Shown here: positions 1-7,019 of the stretch, piece by piece
How positions within the stretch are numbered: the stretch's first letter is position 1
Layout: every line of letters starts with the position of its first letter
NCBI GenBank assembly: GCA_018897415.1
Contig: JAHIKR010000331.1
Span: 1 to 18,338 of the forward strand
Source of the DNA: Pseudomonadota bacterium
GTDB taxonomy: Bacteria > Desulfobacterota > Desulfobacteria > Desulfobacterales > ETH-SRB1
Direction of reading: 5' to 3'
Length of the DNA stretch: 18,338 nucleotides
Notes under the pieces: model-generated
Databases searched by the model: none
The model's input: the letters and a program-made list of their open reading frames with translations, nothing else
Told to the model about the DNA's origin: nothing
Translations under genes and position numbers: made by a program

Positions 1-84
1 ATTTAAAAAAGATGTAGAACAATTTCATTCTATAACATGACTATGAAAGCCAAAGCGGCTGTGATCCGGACGTATAGAAGCGTG

Positions 85-162
85 CGTATAGGGGTCGCAT
101 TAAACTATTAAACTTTTGCAGTGTAAAAAATAAGTTGATAATTTAATACGTACCCCTATACG
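85..162. repeat. Imperfect inverted repeat around CGTATAGGGGT
   Basis: The left arm (85-108) reads CGTATAGGGGTCGCATTAAA and onward. The right arm (139-162) is its near reverse complement, TAATACGTACCCCTATACG preceded by TAATT. The arms share CGTATAGGGGT and ATTAAA and differ by a small indel and a few substitutions. About 30 AT-rich bases separate them. It could be a miniature element end, a remnant of an inverted-repeat element, or a structured RNA. No flanking target-site duplication was identified. Confidence 0.55.
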
Positions 163-202
163 TAATACAACCAAAGGGACATAAGAAGACATAGGGACAT
201 AT

Positions 203-235
203 AGGGTAACATCTTAATTTTTAAGATGTTACCCT
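203..235. repeat. Perfect 15-bp hairpin with TTT loop
   Basis: AGGGTAACATCTTAA (203-217) is followed by TTT and then its exact reverse complement (221-235). A 33-base element with full pairing is unlikely by chance. The stem is AT-rich toward the loop and only a weak T-containing tract (CTTTA) follows, so it is not a textbook intrinsic terminator on the + strand. It could act as a terminator for a gene outside the window, a transcription barrier ahead of the defence operon, or an element end. Confidence 0.7.
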
Positions 236-255
236 CTTTACTCCGAGGGGAATGT

Positions 256-359
256 TATAATACAATGGACGTCCCCTAAGTTCCCGCTATAATACAATGG
301 ACGTCCCCTAAGTTCCCGTCCCCTAAGTTCCACCCAATGGACGTCCCCTAAGTTCCACC
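256..359. repeat. Short direct-repeat array, GGACGTCCCCTAAGTTCC core
   Basis: Two identical 31-base units (256-286 and 288-318) contain TATAATACAAT followed by GGACGTCCCCTAAGTTCC. A truncated copy (about 318-332) and a further copy (335-359) follow, and a partial TATTGGACGT ends the array near 371. The copies share GTCCCCTAAGTTCC. Irregular truncated copies without unique spacers argue against a CRISPR and fit REP-like palindromic-sequence debris, of the kind spread by REP-associated tyrosine transposases. No such transposase is present here, so that attribution is inference. Confidence 0.75.
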
Positions 360-464
360 TATTATTGGACGTTTGAGAGAATTGTCTCCATTTTGGAAAG
401 CTTAGATATGCCAGTGCGCCGTGGATTCTCGGAAAGAGCAAGATATGATAAATCGTGAAGAAAG

Positions 465-1085
465 ATGAAGAAAAGTTTTTTATCGATTCTAAATCAAAGG
501 AAAAGAATCTTTTGTGCAGGCAGCCTGGATATCATAAAAAAATATCCGGTTGTCGGAGTTTTGGCTTCCGGCAAAGCGCCTGGCACGGTAGTATGGGATA
601 CTTATCGATTTTTTTATAGCATCCGTGATGAAGAGGTAACTTTTGCAGGCGGGTGGCATTCACCCCTGGAAAAAGGCATCCTGGATGCCTTGATTGAAGG
701 AAAAGCAAATGTAGCCTTTTTTCCGGCAAAAGGGCTTAAGAACTCTGGTTTCAAGCAGAAATTTATCCAGTTCGACAAGAGATCAAGGGGTGTCATGATC
801 AGTCCATTTCCGGACGAAGTCACAAAGGTTGACCGCCAAAAAGGTCCCCGGCTGCGCAACGAACTCCTGGCATCAACTTCCGATGTTCTTCTTATCCCCT
901 ATATCAAGCCCAATGGCATGCTTGCCCGCATGCTTAAAACATACAGGCCATTCTTAAACAAAACTTTTATCCTTAATCATCCTGAAAACGAATCATTTGA
1001 ATTGACAACGCAACGGGCAAATATCGATAATCCTTCTGACCTGTTAGAATCAGCACAGAAGGCCTTCATAAAGAGGACATCATGA
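465..1085 (+). CDS. DprA/SLOG-like Rossmann-fold protein
   Basis: This 206-aa protein resembles the nucleotide/DNA-binding Rossmann core of DprA (Smf) and the wider SLOG superfamily. Seen in the sequence: an early beta-strand and glycine segment (VVGVLASGKAPG, about residues 29-40), a central FAGGWHSPLEKGILDALIEG segment matching the DprA 'SGLA.GID..AH.GAL..G' region, a later ISPFP strand, and a RNELLASTSDVLLIPY segment matching the DprA 'RNRIIAGLSD..LVVEA' motif. It lacks the SAM and winged-helix extensions of full-length DprA. An in-frame stop at 456-458 makes ATG 465 the first possible ATG start. Its stop overlaps the next gene's ATG in an ATGA junction, so it is translationally coupled to the methylase. 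A role in sensing or binding DNA or nucleotides for a restriction-type system is inferred, not shown. Confidence in the fold is moderate to good. Confidence 0.7.
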   Translation: MKKSFLSILNQRKRIFCAGSLDIIKKYPVVGVLASGKAPGTVVWDTYRFFYSIRDEEVTFAGGWHSPLEKGILDALIEGKANVAFFPAKGLKNSGFKQKFIQFDKRSRGVMISPFPDEVTKVDRQKGPRLRNELLASTSDVLLIPYIKPNGMLARMLKTYRPFLNKTFILNHPENESFELTTQRANIDNPSDLLESAQKAFIKRTS

Positions 1086-4000
1086 GCGAAACCTCCTCTA
1101 TCATTACAGCAGAAGATATTACCGCCCTTCAGAGTAGTAGAGATATATTTGGGCTGTTTAAAAAATTGCGGTACCGGGTTGAGGATGGACTTCGTATGCC
1201 TTTTGAAGTGCTTGAACTTCCAGGCAGGCACAAAGATTTCATCAAAGAAAACGGCAGAGCTATCTATCTGATATCCAATTATGATCATCTGTTTCAAATC
1301 TATCTTTTTGAGACCACCGATCTCCGGCTTACACCTATCAAGGATATCTGCCGGAGTTTTTCGAGAAAACAGGGTGATTACCTCTTACTCTTTTCTACAG
1401 ATTATTCGGAAATCCTGTTTGTTAATCTGTTGGAGAGGCAAACAGGTATTGAGCTTCGCAGGCTCAGGTTAAATACCAGGCGTGAAAAACCTTATCATAC
1501 GGATCTTCAGATAATAAACAGACTGGCCCTCCCCCAGCCGGATATCAATCCCTTTGATATTTATGACCTGCAATGCAAGGCTTTCCGGAAAGAACGTGTT
1601 ACAGATGACTTTTATAAGGCATATAAAAACGTATTTGAAGATGTGCGCCAATCATTAGGAAAGGTCAAATCAGATGCCCATGCCCAAGCTTTTACACAAA
1701 TCCTGATGAACCGGCTTATGCTGCTTTATTTTGTGCAGCAAAGGGGATGGTTGAATAATAATCCGAACTTTTTGAAAGAATTTTACGACACATACCGTGA
1801 AGACAAAAAAACAAACAAATTGTTTTACCATGATTATCTCGAACCACTCTTTTTTGGGGCATTCAACCGGGAAAACGGCTTTGATAAGCTCACTGTACCT
1901 GATTCTGTAAAAGAGACCCTGAAAAATGCCCCTTACCTGAACGGCGGCATGTTTTTGCGAATCAATGATATTGAACCGCACGGCATTACAATCACGGACG
2001 ACTCCTTTGATCTGATGTTTGATCGCCTGTTTGAACGGTATAACTTCATTGTGAAAGAAGACACACCCCTTGATATCGAGCTTGCCATCGACCCTGAGCT
2101 GCTTGGCAATGTCTATCAGCGTCTGGTGAGTGAAGAAGAACGGGGACAGGCAGGGATATTCTACACTCAGCCAACAGAGGTTAACTTTATGTGCCAGCGG
2201 GCTGTTATCGAATATCTGTCCCGTCACATTTCTGGCAAAAGACCGGACATTATTCGTCTGGTTATGAACTATCTTGATCCTCCAGGGGATCTTGATCTGC
2301 CGTGGGACATGGTTGAAAAACAGCTCTCTGAAGTGAAAATCTGCGATCCTGCCTGCGGTTCAGGGGCCTTCCTGGTGGCCATGATGCATCTTTTGATAGA
2401 CATTCGCGGCCTTAGCCGGAAAAACCTCGGCAACAAGACCGACATCTTTGAACTCAAGAAAGAGATAATCTCACAAAACCTCTATGGTGTGGATGTCAAG
2501 GCACACGCTGCACGCATCGCTGAACTTCGGCTCTGGCTTTCTCTGATAGTGGATGCGCCTGATGACTTTGTTCAGAAAAATCCTGACGACCCTGTTCTTC
2601 CAAATCTGAGCTATCGCATTCTGCAGGGCGACAGCCTTATCGAAGAGTTTGCCGGCAAGCCTCTGCATCTTAGGGGTGAATATGAGATAACCGAAAAACG
2701 CATTCCTCAGATCATCCGGAAAGTGTACGATCTTGAAGACAAAATCTTCCACGGCAAGGTAAAAAGCACAGACCTGGGAAAAATTAAGGCCGAACATCAG
2801 AAACTGAAAAAAGAGCTATTCCAGGGAATCTTGAAAGACCGCATGCAATCCATCAGGGGAAAAATCGGCAACCTGGAAATGAAGCTGAGACTGAAGCAGC
2901 CACCTACAATCCAGGGGGGCCTGTTTGAAAAAGCCCCAGAACAGATTCGCATTGATTTCAGAAAAGAAATAAATAAAGAAATCGCTGATCTTAACGCCAA
3001 GTTGGCCGAGTACAGGCAGCTTCTTGAATCTGAGGATTTCGGCAAGCTCAGTGAGCGGGACTACGTATTGTGGGAGATAGATTTTGCCGAGGTGTTTATG
3101 AAAAAGGGAGGTTTTGATATTATTATCGGAAACCCGCCTTATGTGCGCCAGGAAGAGATCTGTCCCCCTGCCATCACTGACCGGCCGACCACACGTGAAG
3201 AACGAAAAGCGTATAAAGAGAAATTGATTCGATCCACTCAGGCATACGTGGGCAGGCAATTCAGGATAGACAAAAAGTCCGACCTTTACGTTTACTTCTA
3301 TTACCTTGGGATGTCTCTTTTGAATAAAAATGGAGTATTTGTTTTCATCACATCCAATTCGTGGCTCGATGTCGGCTACGGGTCCGGTCTTCAGGAGTGG
3401 CTGCTTAATAATATGGAGATTGCGGACATCTATGATAATCAGGCCAGGCGTTCCTTCCGGTCAGCCGATGTAAACACCGTAATTGTTGTTTTCAACAAAC
3501 CAGACGGCAACCCTTTATCTCACACTGCCCGATTTACAGCCTTCAAAAAATCGTTCGAGGATGTTCTTTCGAGCGACAACCTCCTTGCCATTGAAGCTGC
3601 CAAAGGGATTGTAAGCACGGACGACTTCCGAGTATATCAGGCTGCACAGCAAGAACTGCTTGAAGAGGGTTTTGAAAAAGAAAAGAAGCAGAAGGAAATA
3701 GGAAGGATCATCCCCCTGGCTGGAAAATACAAGGGCAACAAGTGGGGCGGGAAATATCTCAGAGCGCCGGATATCTATTTTAAGATCCTTGAGAAGGCAG
3801 GCGACAAGCTGGTCCGGCTGGGTGATATTGCGGAGGTGAGGAGGGGTTTTACAACAGGTTGCAATCAGTTTTTCTACCTTGATGATGCAAAGATCAGGGA
3901 GTGGGGGATTGAAGAAGAGTTTCTGGTACCGGTGATCAAAAGCCCCAGGGAGTGTAAGATCATCATCATCGATCCAAATGTCCTCCCCAATAAACTGTTC

Positions 4001-4612
4001 ATGTGCCACAAGACCAAAAAGGATCTCAAAAACACCAATGCACTGGAATACATAAAATGGGGCGAATCGCAGGGATTTCATGAAAGGCCAAGTACCGGAA
4101 GCAGGCCGAAGTGGTGGAGTCTGAACAGCAGCCATACTGGAAAAATAGCCTGGGCTATGATACATGCAGCTCGACATTCAGTGCATTATAATCCATATGC
4201 CGTGGAATTAGATCACAATTTTTTTGAGATATTATCCTCTCCTGAACAAGAAGACTTTATCGGATTGTATGCATTTTCAGTGCTTGGTATCTTGTTCAAA
4301 GAAATGTTTGGAAGGCAATATGGGGGTGGAAGTGGGCCAATCAAAACAGATGGTATAGATATTCAGCAACTCTTATTCATAAATCCAAATCGTGTTAGCA
4401 CAGATAGTTTGAAGGCAGCGAGCCAAGCCCTGAAGCAAATATCAATGATCCCTTTATATAATGTTGTTGACTTGCTGGAAGCTCAACCTACTTATGTCAT
4501 AGACAGTATCGTTTTTGACATCCTCGGCCTCACCAAGGGCGAGCGGGATGCGACCTATGAGGCAGTGGTGGAATTGGTAAGAACAAGGCTTGATAGAGCA
4601 AGATCGGTTTAA
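1082..4612 (+). CDS. Eco57I-type N6-adenine DNA methyltransferase with C-terminal specificity domain
   Basis: This 1176-aa protein is a large gamma-type adenine methylase. The AdoMet-binding motif I is DPACGSG (residues 422-428) and the catalytic motif IV is NPPY (684-687), preceded by DIIIG. The ~400-residue N-terminal region and the helical insert between the motifs (about 540-660, rich in E, K and L) are typical of the Eco57I/PglX-like class. A TaqI-like target-recognition domain appears to begin near residue 910 (LVRLGDIAEVRRGFTTG). I see no clear PD-(D/E)xK nuclease motif in the N-terminus, so cleavage probably resides elsewhere, most plausibly in the PLD-helicase at 15033-18137. It is translationally coupled to the DprA-like gene upstream. 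Bases 4141-4500, inside the specificity half, are clearly AT-richer than both sides (138 of 360 are G/C by hand count, against 34 and 33 of 60 in the adjoining blocks), which suggests exchange of the recognition domain. Family assignment is firm; pairing with the helicase is inferred. Confidence 0.9.
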   Translation: MSETSSIITAEDITALQSSRDIFGLFKKLRYRVEDGLRMPFEVLELPGRHKDFIKENGRAIYLISNYDHLFQIYLFETTDLRLTPIKDICRSFSRKQGDYLLLFSTDYSEILFVNLLERQTGIELRRLRLNTRREKPYHTDLQIINRLALPQPDINPFDIYDLQCKAFRKERVTDDFYKAYKNVFEDVRQSLGKVKSDAHAQAFTQILMNRLMLLYFVQQRGWLNNNPNFLKEFYDTYREDKKTNKLFYHDYLEPLFFGAFNRENGFDKLTVPDSVKETLKNAPYLNGGMFLRINDIEPHGITITDDSFDLMFDRLFERYNFIVKEDTPLDIELAIDPELLGNVYQRLVSEEERGQAGIFYTQPTEVNFMCQRAVIEYLSRHISGKRPDIIRLVMNYLDPPGDLDLPWDMVEKQLSEVKICDPACGSGAFLVAMMHLLIDIRGLSRKNLGNKTDIFELKKEIISQNLYGVDVKAHAARIAELRLWLSLIVDAPDDFVQKNPDDPVLPNLSYRILQGDSLIEEFAGKPLHLRGEYEITEKRIPQIIRKVYDLEDKIFHGKVKSTDLGKIKAEHQKLKKELFQGILKDRMQSIRGKIGNLEMKLRLKQPPTIQGGLFEKAPEQIRIDFRKEINKEIADLNAKLAEYRQLLESEDFGKLSERDYVLWEIDFAEVFMKKGGFDIIIGNPPYVRQEEICPPAITDRPTTREERKAYKEKLIRSTQAYVGRQFRIDKKSDLYVYFYYLGMSLLNKNGVFVFITSNSWLDVGYGSGLQEWLLNNMEIADIYDNQARRSFRSADVNTVIVVFNKPDGNPLSHTARFTAFKKSFEDVLSSDNLLAIEAAKGIVSTDDFRVYQAAQQELLEEGFEKEKKQKEIGRIIPLAGKYKGNKWGGKYLRAPDIYFKILEKAGDKLVRLGDIAEVRRGFTTGCNQFFYLDDAKIREWGIEEEFLVPVIKSPRECKIIIIDPNVLPNKLFMCHKTKKDLKNTNALEYIKWGESQGFHERPSTGSRPKWWSLNSSHTGKIAWAMIHAARHSVHYNPYAVELDHNFFEILSSPEQEDFIGLYAFSVLGILFKEMFGRQYGGGSGPIKTDGIDIQQLLFINPNRVSTDSLKAASQALKQISMIPLYNVVDLLEAQPTYVIDSIVFDILGLTKGERDATYEAVVELVRTRLDRARSV

Positions 4613-4793
4613 TAAATAAGATATTTTAAATTTTTTCGTAAAAAATATGTGATATATTTGTGTAATATTATATAGTTAACTTGCTTAGCAAATAATTATT
4701 TAAATTTTATTCAAAAAATGCTAATTTAAAATTTTATATAAAAAATATCCAAACTGTTCAAAATTTAATCATAAATGGGTTCTCGTAACCAAG
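4613..4793 (+). promoter_or_regulatory. AT-rich intergenic region, probable promoter of the peptide cassette
   Basis: These 181 bases are very AT-rich and contain no gene. They hold a small palindrome TTGCTTAGCAA (4681-4691) and two similar 18-base stretches 27 bases apart (4702-4719 and 4729-4746, 16 of 18 identical, both starting AAATTTTAT and ending AAAAAAT). These could be operator or A-tract elements. No GC-rich terminator follows the methylase stop, and no convincing -35/-10 pair stands out because nearly everything is A or T. This is the only sizeable gap between 465 and 18137, so cassette transcription most likely starts here. Confidence 0.4.
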
Positions 4794-5822
4794 ATGAATA
4801 GCTTGTCTGATGAATTAAATGTGGAGAATGAATTTTATTTCCAGTGGCACATCACGGAACAATGCAATCTTCGGTGTAAACACTGTTACCATGCCAATTA
4901 TACTTCAGATGACGAATTAAGCCTAAGCAAATTAATCTCCATTGCTGACAAAATAGATTCCACCTTAAAAACATGGAATAAAAAAGGCACCCTATCTATT
5001 ACAGGGGGAGAGCCTTTTATTGTCAGAGACAAGCTTTTCCCTCTTTTGCGTCATATAGACTCCATAGAAACCATCCACCATTTTGACATCTTAACCAATG
5101 GATCGTTGCTTGATCAAAGCAGCCTGAATGAACTAAAAGAGCTTGAAAAACTCAGGCGGGTTCAACTCTCTTTGGAGGCGGCAAATCAGAAACTGAATGA
5201 CTCGATCAGGGGCAATGGCAGTTTTGAGAAGACTTTATCGTCAATCAGGCTGTTGAAAGAAAATGGCTTTCAAGTGGCTGTGATGATGACCATCAGTCAC
5301 CTTAATAAAAATGAGGTTGAAAGCCTCATCAAGATCCTTAAAGAAGAAAGAGTTGACACCTTTTCTGCTGAGCGATTTATTCCAGAGGGAGTTGGAACCA
5401 ATCTAAAAGATGAATTTCTTACGCCGGCTGAAGTAAGAGAAGTATTTCAAAGAATTTATTCTCTGGCAATGAAAGAGGATAAGATCAGAATTTTATTATA
5501 CCGCCCCCTGTTTGCCCAGCTCAATGGCAATGATCCCACTGTGGGAGCTTTGTGCTCAGCAGGGAATAATGCTTTGACTATCATGCATGACGGCACCATT
5601 TACCCGTGTCGGCGTCTACCTATTCCGATTGGCAATGCGCTTACAGACAGCTTTTATAAGGTATGGTATATGTCTCCCGTACTATGGGATATCAGAAATA
5701 CAAAAAACATTAAGGGGAAATGCGCTGACTGCGACCTTATACCGGCATGCCGTGGATGTCGCGCAATGGCCTATGCTTTAACCGGCGATTACCTTGCTGA
5801 GGATCCTCAATGTTGGAAATAA
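4794..5822 (+). CDS. Radical SAM/SPASM peptide maturase
   Basis: This 342-aa enzyme has the radical SAM cluster motif C24-x3-C28-x2-C31 in a TEQCNLRCKHCYH context, followed by the ITGGEPF glycine motif that helps bind S-adenosylmethionine. The C-terminus is a SPASM domain with auxiliary-cluster cysteines: a CSAG...YPC pair, then C310-x2-C313-x5-C319-x2-C322 and C340. Such enzymes (relatives of PqqE, AlbA and the ranthipeptide or sactipeptide maturases) install C-C or thioether cross-links in ribosomal peptides. It overlaps the PqqD-like gene by 13 bases, and the candidate substrate follows at 6102. The expected product is a cross-linked Cys-rich peptide; the bond type cannot be read from sequence. 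The start codon has no strong Shine-Dalgarno sequence. In-frame GTG 4821 is an alternative, but it would leave few residues before the first cysteine motif. Confidence 0.9.
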   Translation: MNSLSDELNVENEFYFQWHITEQCNLRCKHCYHANYTSDDELSLSKLISIADKIDSTLKTWNKKGTLSITGGEPFIVRDKLFPLLRHIDSIETIHHFDILTNGSLLDQSSLNELKELEKLRRVQLSLEAANQKLNDSIRGNGSFEKTLSSIRLLKENGFQVAVMMTISHLNKNEVESLIKILKEERVDTFSAERFIPEGVGTNLKDEFLTPAEVREVFQRIYSLAMKEDKIRILLYRPLFAQLNGNDPTVGALCSAGNNALTIMHDGTIYPCRRLPIPIGNALTDSFYKVWYMSPVLWDIRNTKNIKGKCADCDLIPACRGCRAMAYALTGDYLAEDPQCWK

Positions 5823-6115
5823 GCCAGAGCGATACTTTTCTTTTGTCTGAAAATATCTTCCTGCAAAAGATAAGTGAGCTGGGAAAATACTGGGTTTTTA
5901 ATATTGATACAGGTGAACATTATACTCTCAATGAGACATCTTATTGGATATTGGAACAGATAGCTGAGAATTTACCTGCAAATAATATTTTTAAGAATTT
6001 TCTGGGAAACTTTGATGTGGATGAAAATCAGGGTAAAGATGATTTTAGAGAAATAATGAATGGTTTTTTGACTGAAGGAATTATCAAGAGGAGGGAAAAA
6101 GATGAAAAAAGATAA
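5810..6115 (+). CDS. PqqD-like RiPP recognition protein
   Basis: This 101-aa protein has the PqqD pattern: three short N-terminal beta strands (FLLSENIFLQKI, KYWVFNIDTGEHYTL), then a helix starting at NETSYWILEQIAE and a C-terminal helix ending in FLTEGIIKRR. PqqD-type RiPP recognition elements bind the leader of a precursor peptide and present it to a partner radical SAM enzyme. The gene overlaps the radical SAM gene by 13 bases at its start and the precursor gene by 14 bases at its end, so the three are translationally coupled. This supports a maturase, recognition element and substrate unit. Confidence 0.85.
   Translation: MLEISQSDTFLLSENIFLQKISELGKYWVFNIDTGEHYTLNETSYWILEQIAENLPANNIFKNFLGNFDVDENQGKDDFREIMNGFLTEGIIKRREKDEKR
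6087..6095 (+). promoter_or_regulatory. Strong ribosome-binding site for the 46-aa peptide gene
   Basis: AGAGGAGGG lies six bases before ATG 6102, inside the end of the PqqD-like gene. It is among the best Shine-Dalgarno sequences in the window and supports real, abundant translation of the short frame that follows. Confidence 0.75.
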
Positions 6116-6242
6116 GAAGAAAGATTATGAAAAACCAACCTTAAAAAAAGAAAAAACCATGAATTTTCCAATTGAGATCATCAACGACTCAAATAAAAAG
6201 ATCGTTTGTCGGCAGTGTTCAGGCTGTCATGGCTGTAGATGA
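6102..6242 (+). CDS. Candidate RiPP precursor with CxxCxxCxxC tail
   Basis: This is a 46-aa frame with a strong ribosome-binding site that overlaps the PqqD-like gene. The N-terminal 20 residues are Lys-rich and contain Y9-E-K-P12-T-L14, the YxxPxL motif known from leaders bound by PqqD-type recognition domains. A middle segment (NFPIEIINDSNKKIV) leads to an 11-residue tail, CRQCSGCHGCR, whose four cysteines C36, C39, C42 and C45 are each three residues apart. The gene sits directly after the maturase and recognition genes, as precursors usually do. The cysteines are the likely sites of thioether or other radical cross-links. Alternatives are a metal- or Fe-S-binding peptide. A lasso peptide is less likely: the leader lacks the usual spacing to a penultimate Thr, and no leader protease of that class is seen. 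I do not recognise a named family. The coding status is well supported; the modification is inferred. Confidence 0.8.
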   Translation: MKKDKKKDYEKPTLKKEKTMNFPIEIINDSNKKIVCRQCSGCHGCR

Positions 6243-6278
6243 TCATCAAATCTTTTTTACGTAAAATCATGAGGCACA

Positions 6279-7019
6279 ATGACAAACCTGAATTTTCAAA
6301 TTCACGGTAATCATAGAACTTGCAACGTATGGCTGTACCCTGAAAACAATCTTAATCTGAAAAATCTCAATCTGGAACCCTTCGACATCATTATATGCGA
6401 CGGCCCTTACGGCATTTTGGAACCTGAATGCAAGTGGGATGATTTTGATTTGAATACCAAAGAGGGCTGTAAGCGGTTTCGCCGGTATTACCAAAACCTC
6501 TTTGATGCCTGCCTGAAGCACTTAAAAAAAACCGGTTCCCTGTTCATCTTCAATTATCCAGAAGGCGCCAGCATAATAAAATCAGTCCTTGATGAGGAAT
6601 ATCCTGTTTACTTTAGACGATGGATCACCTGGGCCTACGAAAATCATTTTGATTTTGATAGAGGGACCAATTTCCGTCGTTCTCATGAAGCAATTCTGTA
6701 CTATACAAAGGAAGCTGATGGCTTTATCTTTCATGGAGTAAATGCGCCAGATGTGCTGCCACATCCCATCATAAAAATTGAATCCAGTTCCTTTAAAGAC
6801 GGGGCAAAACCCTTAAATGTCACCAGGTATCTTTTAAACGCCACCCACCGTCCGGGCGGTCGCCTTCTCAGCCTTTTCGCCGGTTCAGGAACGGACATAA
6901 TCGCTGCAACAGAGCATGATATGGACGCGGTAGGTTTCGAGTTTAATGAAAAGCATATTGGTATTATAACCAGAAGACTGGAGGAGGATGCCGGAGATGA
7001 AACCAGACTTGTCCAATGA
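6279..7019 (+). CDS. Small beta-type DNA methyltransferase (N4/N6 amino class)
   Basis: This 246-aa protein has the motif order of beta-class DNA methylases. The catalytic motif IV comes first, as DGPYG (residues 41-45, preceded by hydrophobic strand FDIIIC). The AdoMet-binding motif I comes last, as LFAGSGT (199-205), followed by the GFEFNEKHIGI strand and helix. NFRRSHEAILYY near residue 133 matches the conserved 'R..HE.ILY.TK' region of the class. The usual (D/N/S)PPY tetrapeptide is DGPY here, with the first proline replaced by glycine. GAGG (6271-6274) serves as its ribosome-binding site. It probably methylates an exocyclic amino group of adenine or cytosine in DNA. No restriction partner is adjacent, so it may mark self DNA for the cassette or act epigenetically. 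Fold is secure; target base and site are unknown. Confidence 0.85.
   Translation: MTNLNFQIHGNHRTCNVWLYPENNLNLKNLNLEPFDIIICDGPYGILEPECKWDDFDLNTKEGCKRFRRYYQNLFDACLKHLKKTGSLFIFNYPEGASIIKSVLDEEYPVYFRRWITWAYENHFDFDRGTNFRRSHEAILYYTKEADGFIFHGVNAPDVLPHPIIKIESSSFKDGAKPLNVTRYLLNATHRPGGRLLSLFAGSGTDIIAATEHDMDAVGFEFNEKHIGIITRRLEEDAGDETRLVQ
6980..6987 (+). promoter_or_regulatory. Ribosome-binding site selecting ATG 6997
   Basis: GGAGGAGG directly abuts ATG 6988, leaving no spacer, but lies nine bases before the in-frame ATG 6997. The second ATG is therefore the more likely start of the metallohydrolase gene. The site is inside the end of the methylase gene, so the two are coupled. Confidence 0.6.

Larger units (their letters stand above)
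1..464. other. Non-coding left flank rich in repeats
   Basis: No convincing gene was found in these 464 bases. They hold an imperfect inverted repeat (85-162), a perfect hairpin (203-235) and a short repeat array (256-359). Open frames here, including a 67-codon minus-strand frame (238-441), read through the repeat array and resemble no protein I recognise. The last ~100 bases must hold the ribosome-binding region of the gene at 465 and possibly its promoter, but I see no strong -35/-10 pair. Confidence 0.7.

Noticed and set aside
256..371. Possible CRISPR array
   Set aside because: Copies are adjoining or truncated, there are no unique spacers of even length, and no cas genes are present.
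382..408. Promoter TTGTCT...TAGATA before the first gene
   Set aside because: The spacing is only 15 bases and both boxes are weak, so it is not supportable by eye.
238..441. 67-codon minus-strand frame
   Set aside because: It translates the repeat array and shows no protein-like pattern or ribosome-binding site.
408..458. 16-codon frame just before the DprA-like gene
   Set aside because: Very short, no ribosome-binding site and no recognisable motif.
4627..4646. Terminator after the large methylase
   Set aside because: The only hairpin is A/T-only and too weak to call as an intrinsic terminator.
6102..6242. Lasso peptide precursor reading of the 46-aa peptide
   Set aside because: YxxPxL and an AsnB homologue fit, but the leader spacing to Thr19 is too short, no transglutaminase-like leader protease is present, and the Cys-rich tail with a SPASM enzyme fits better.
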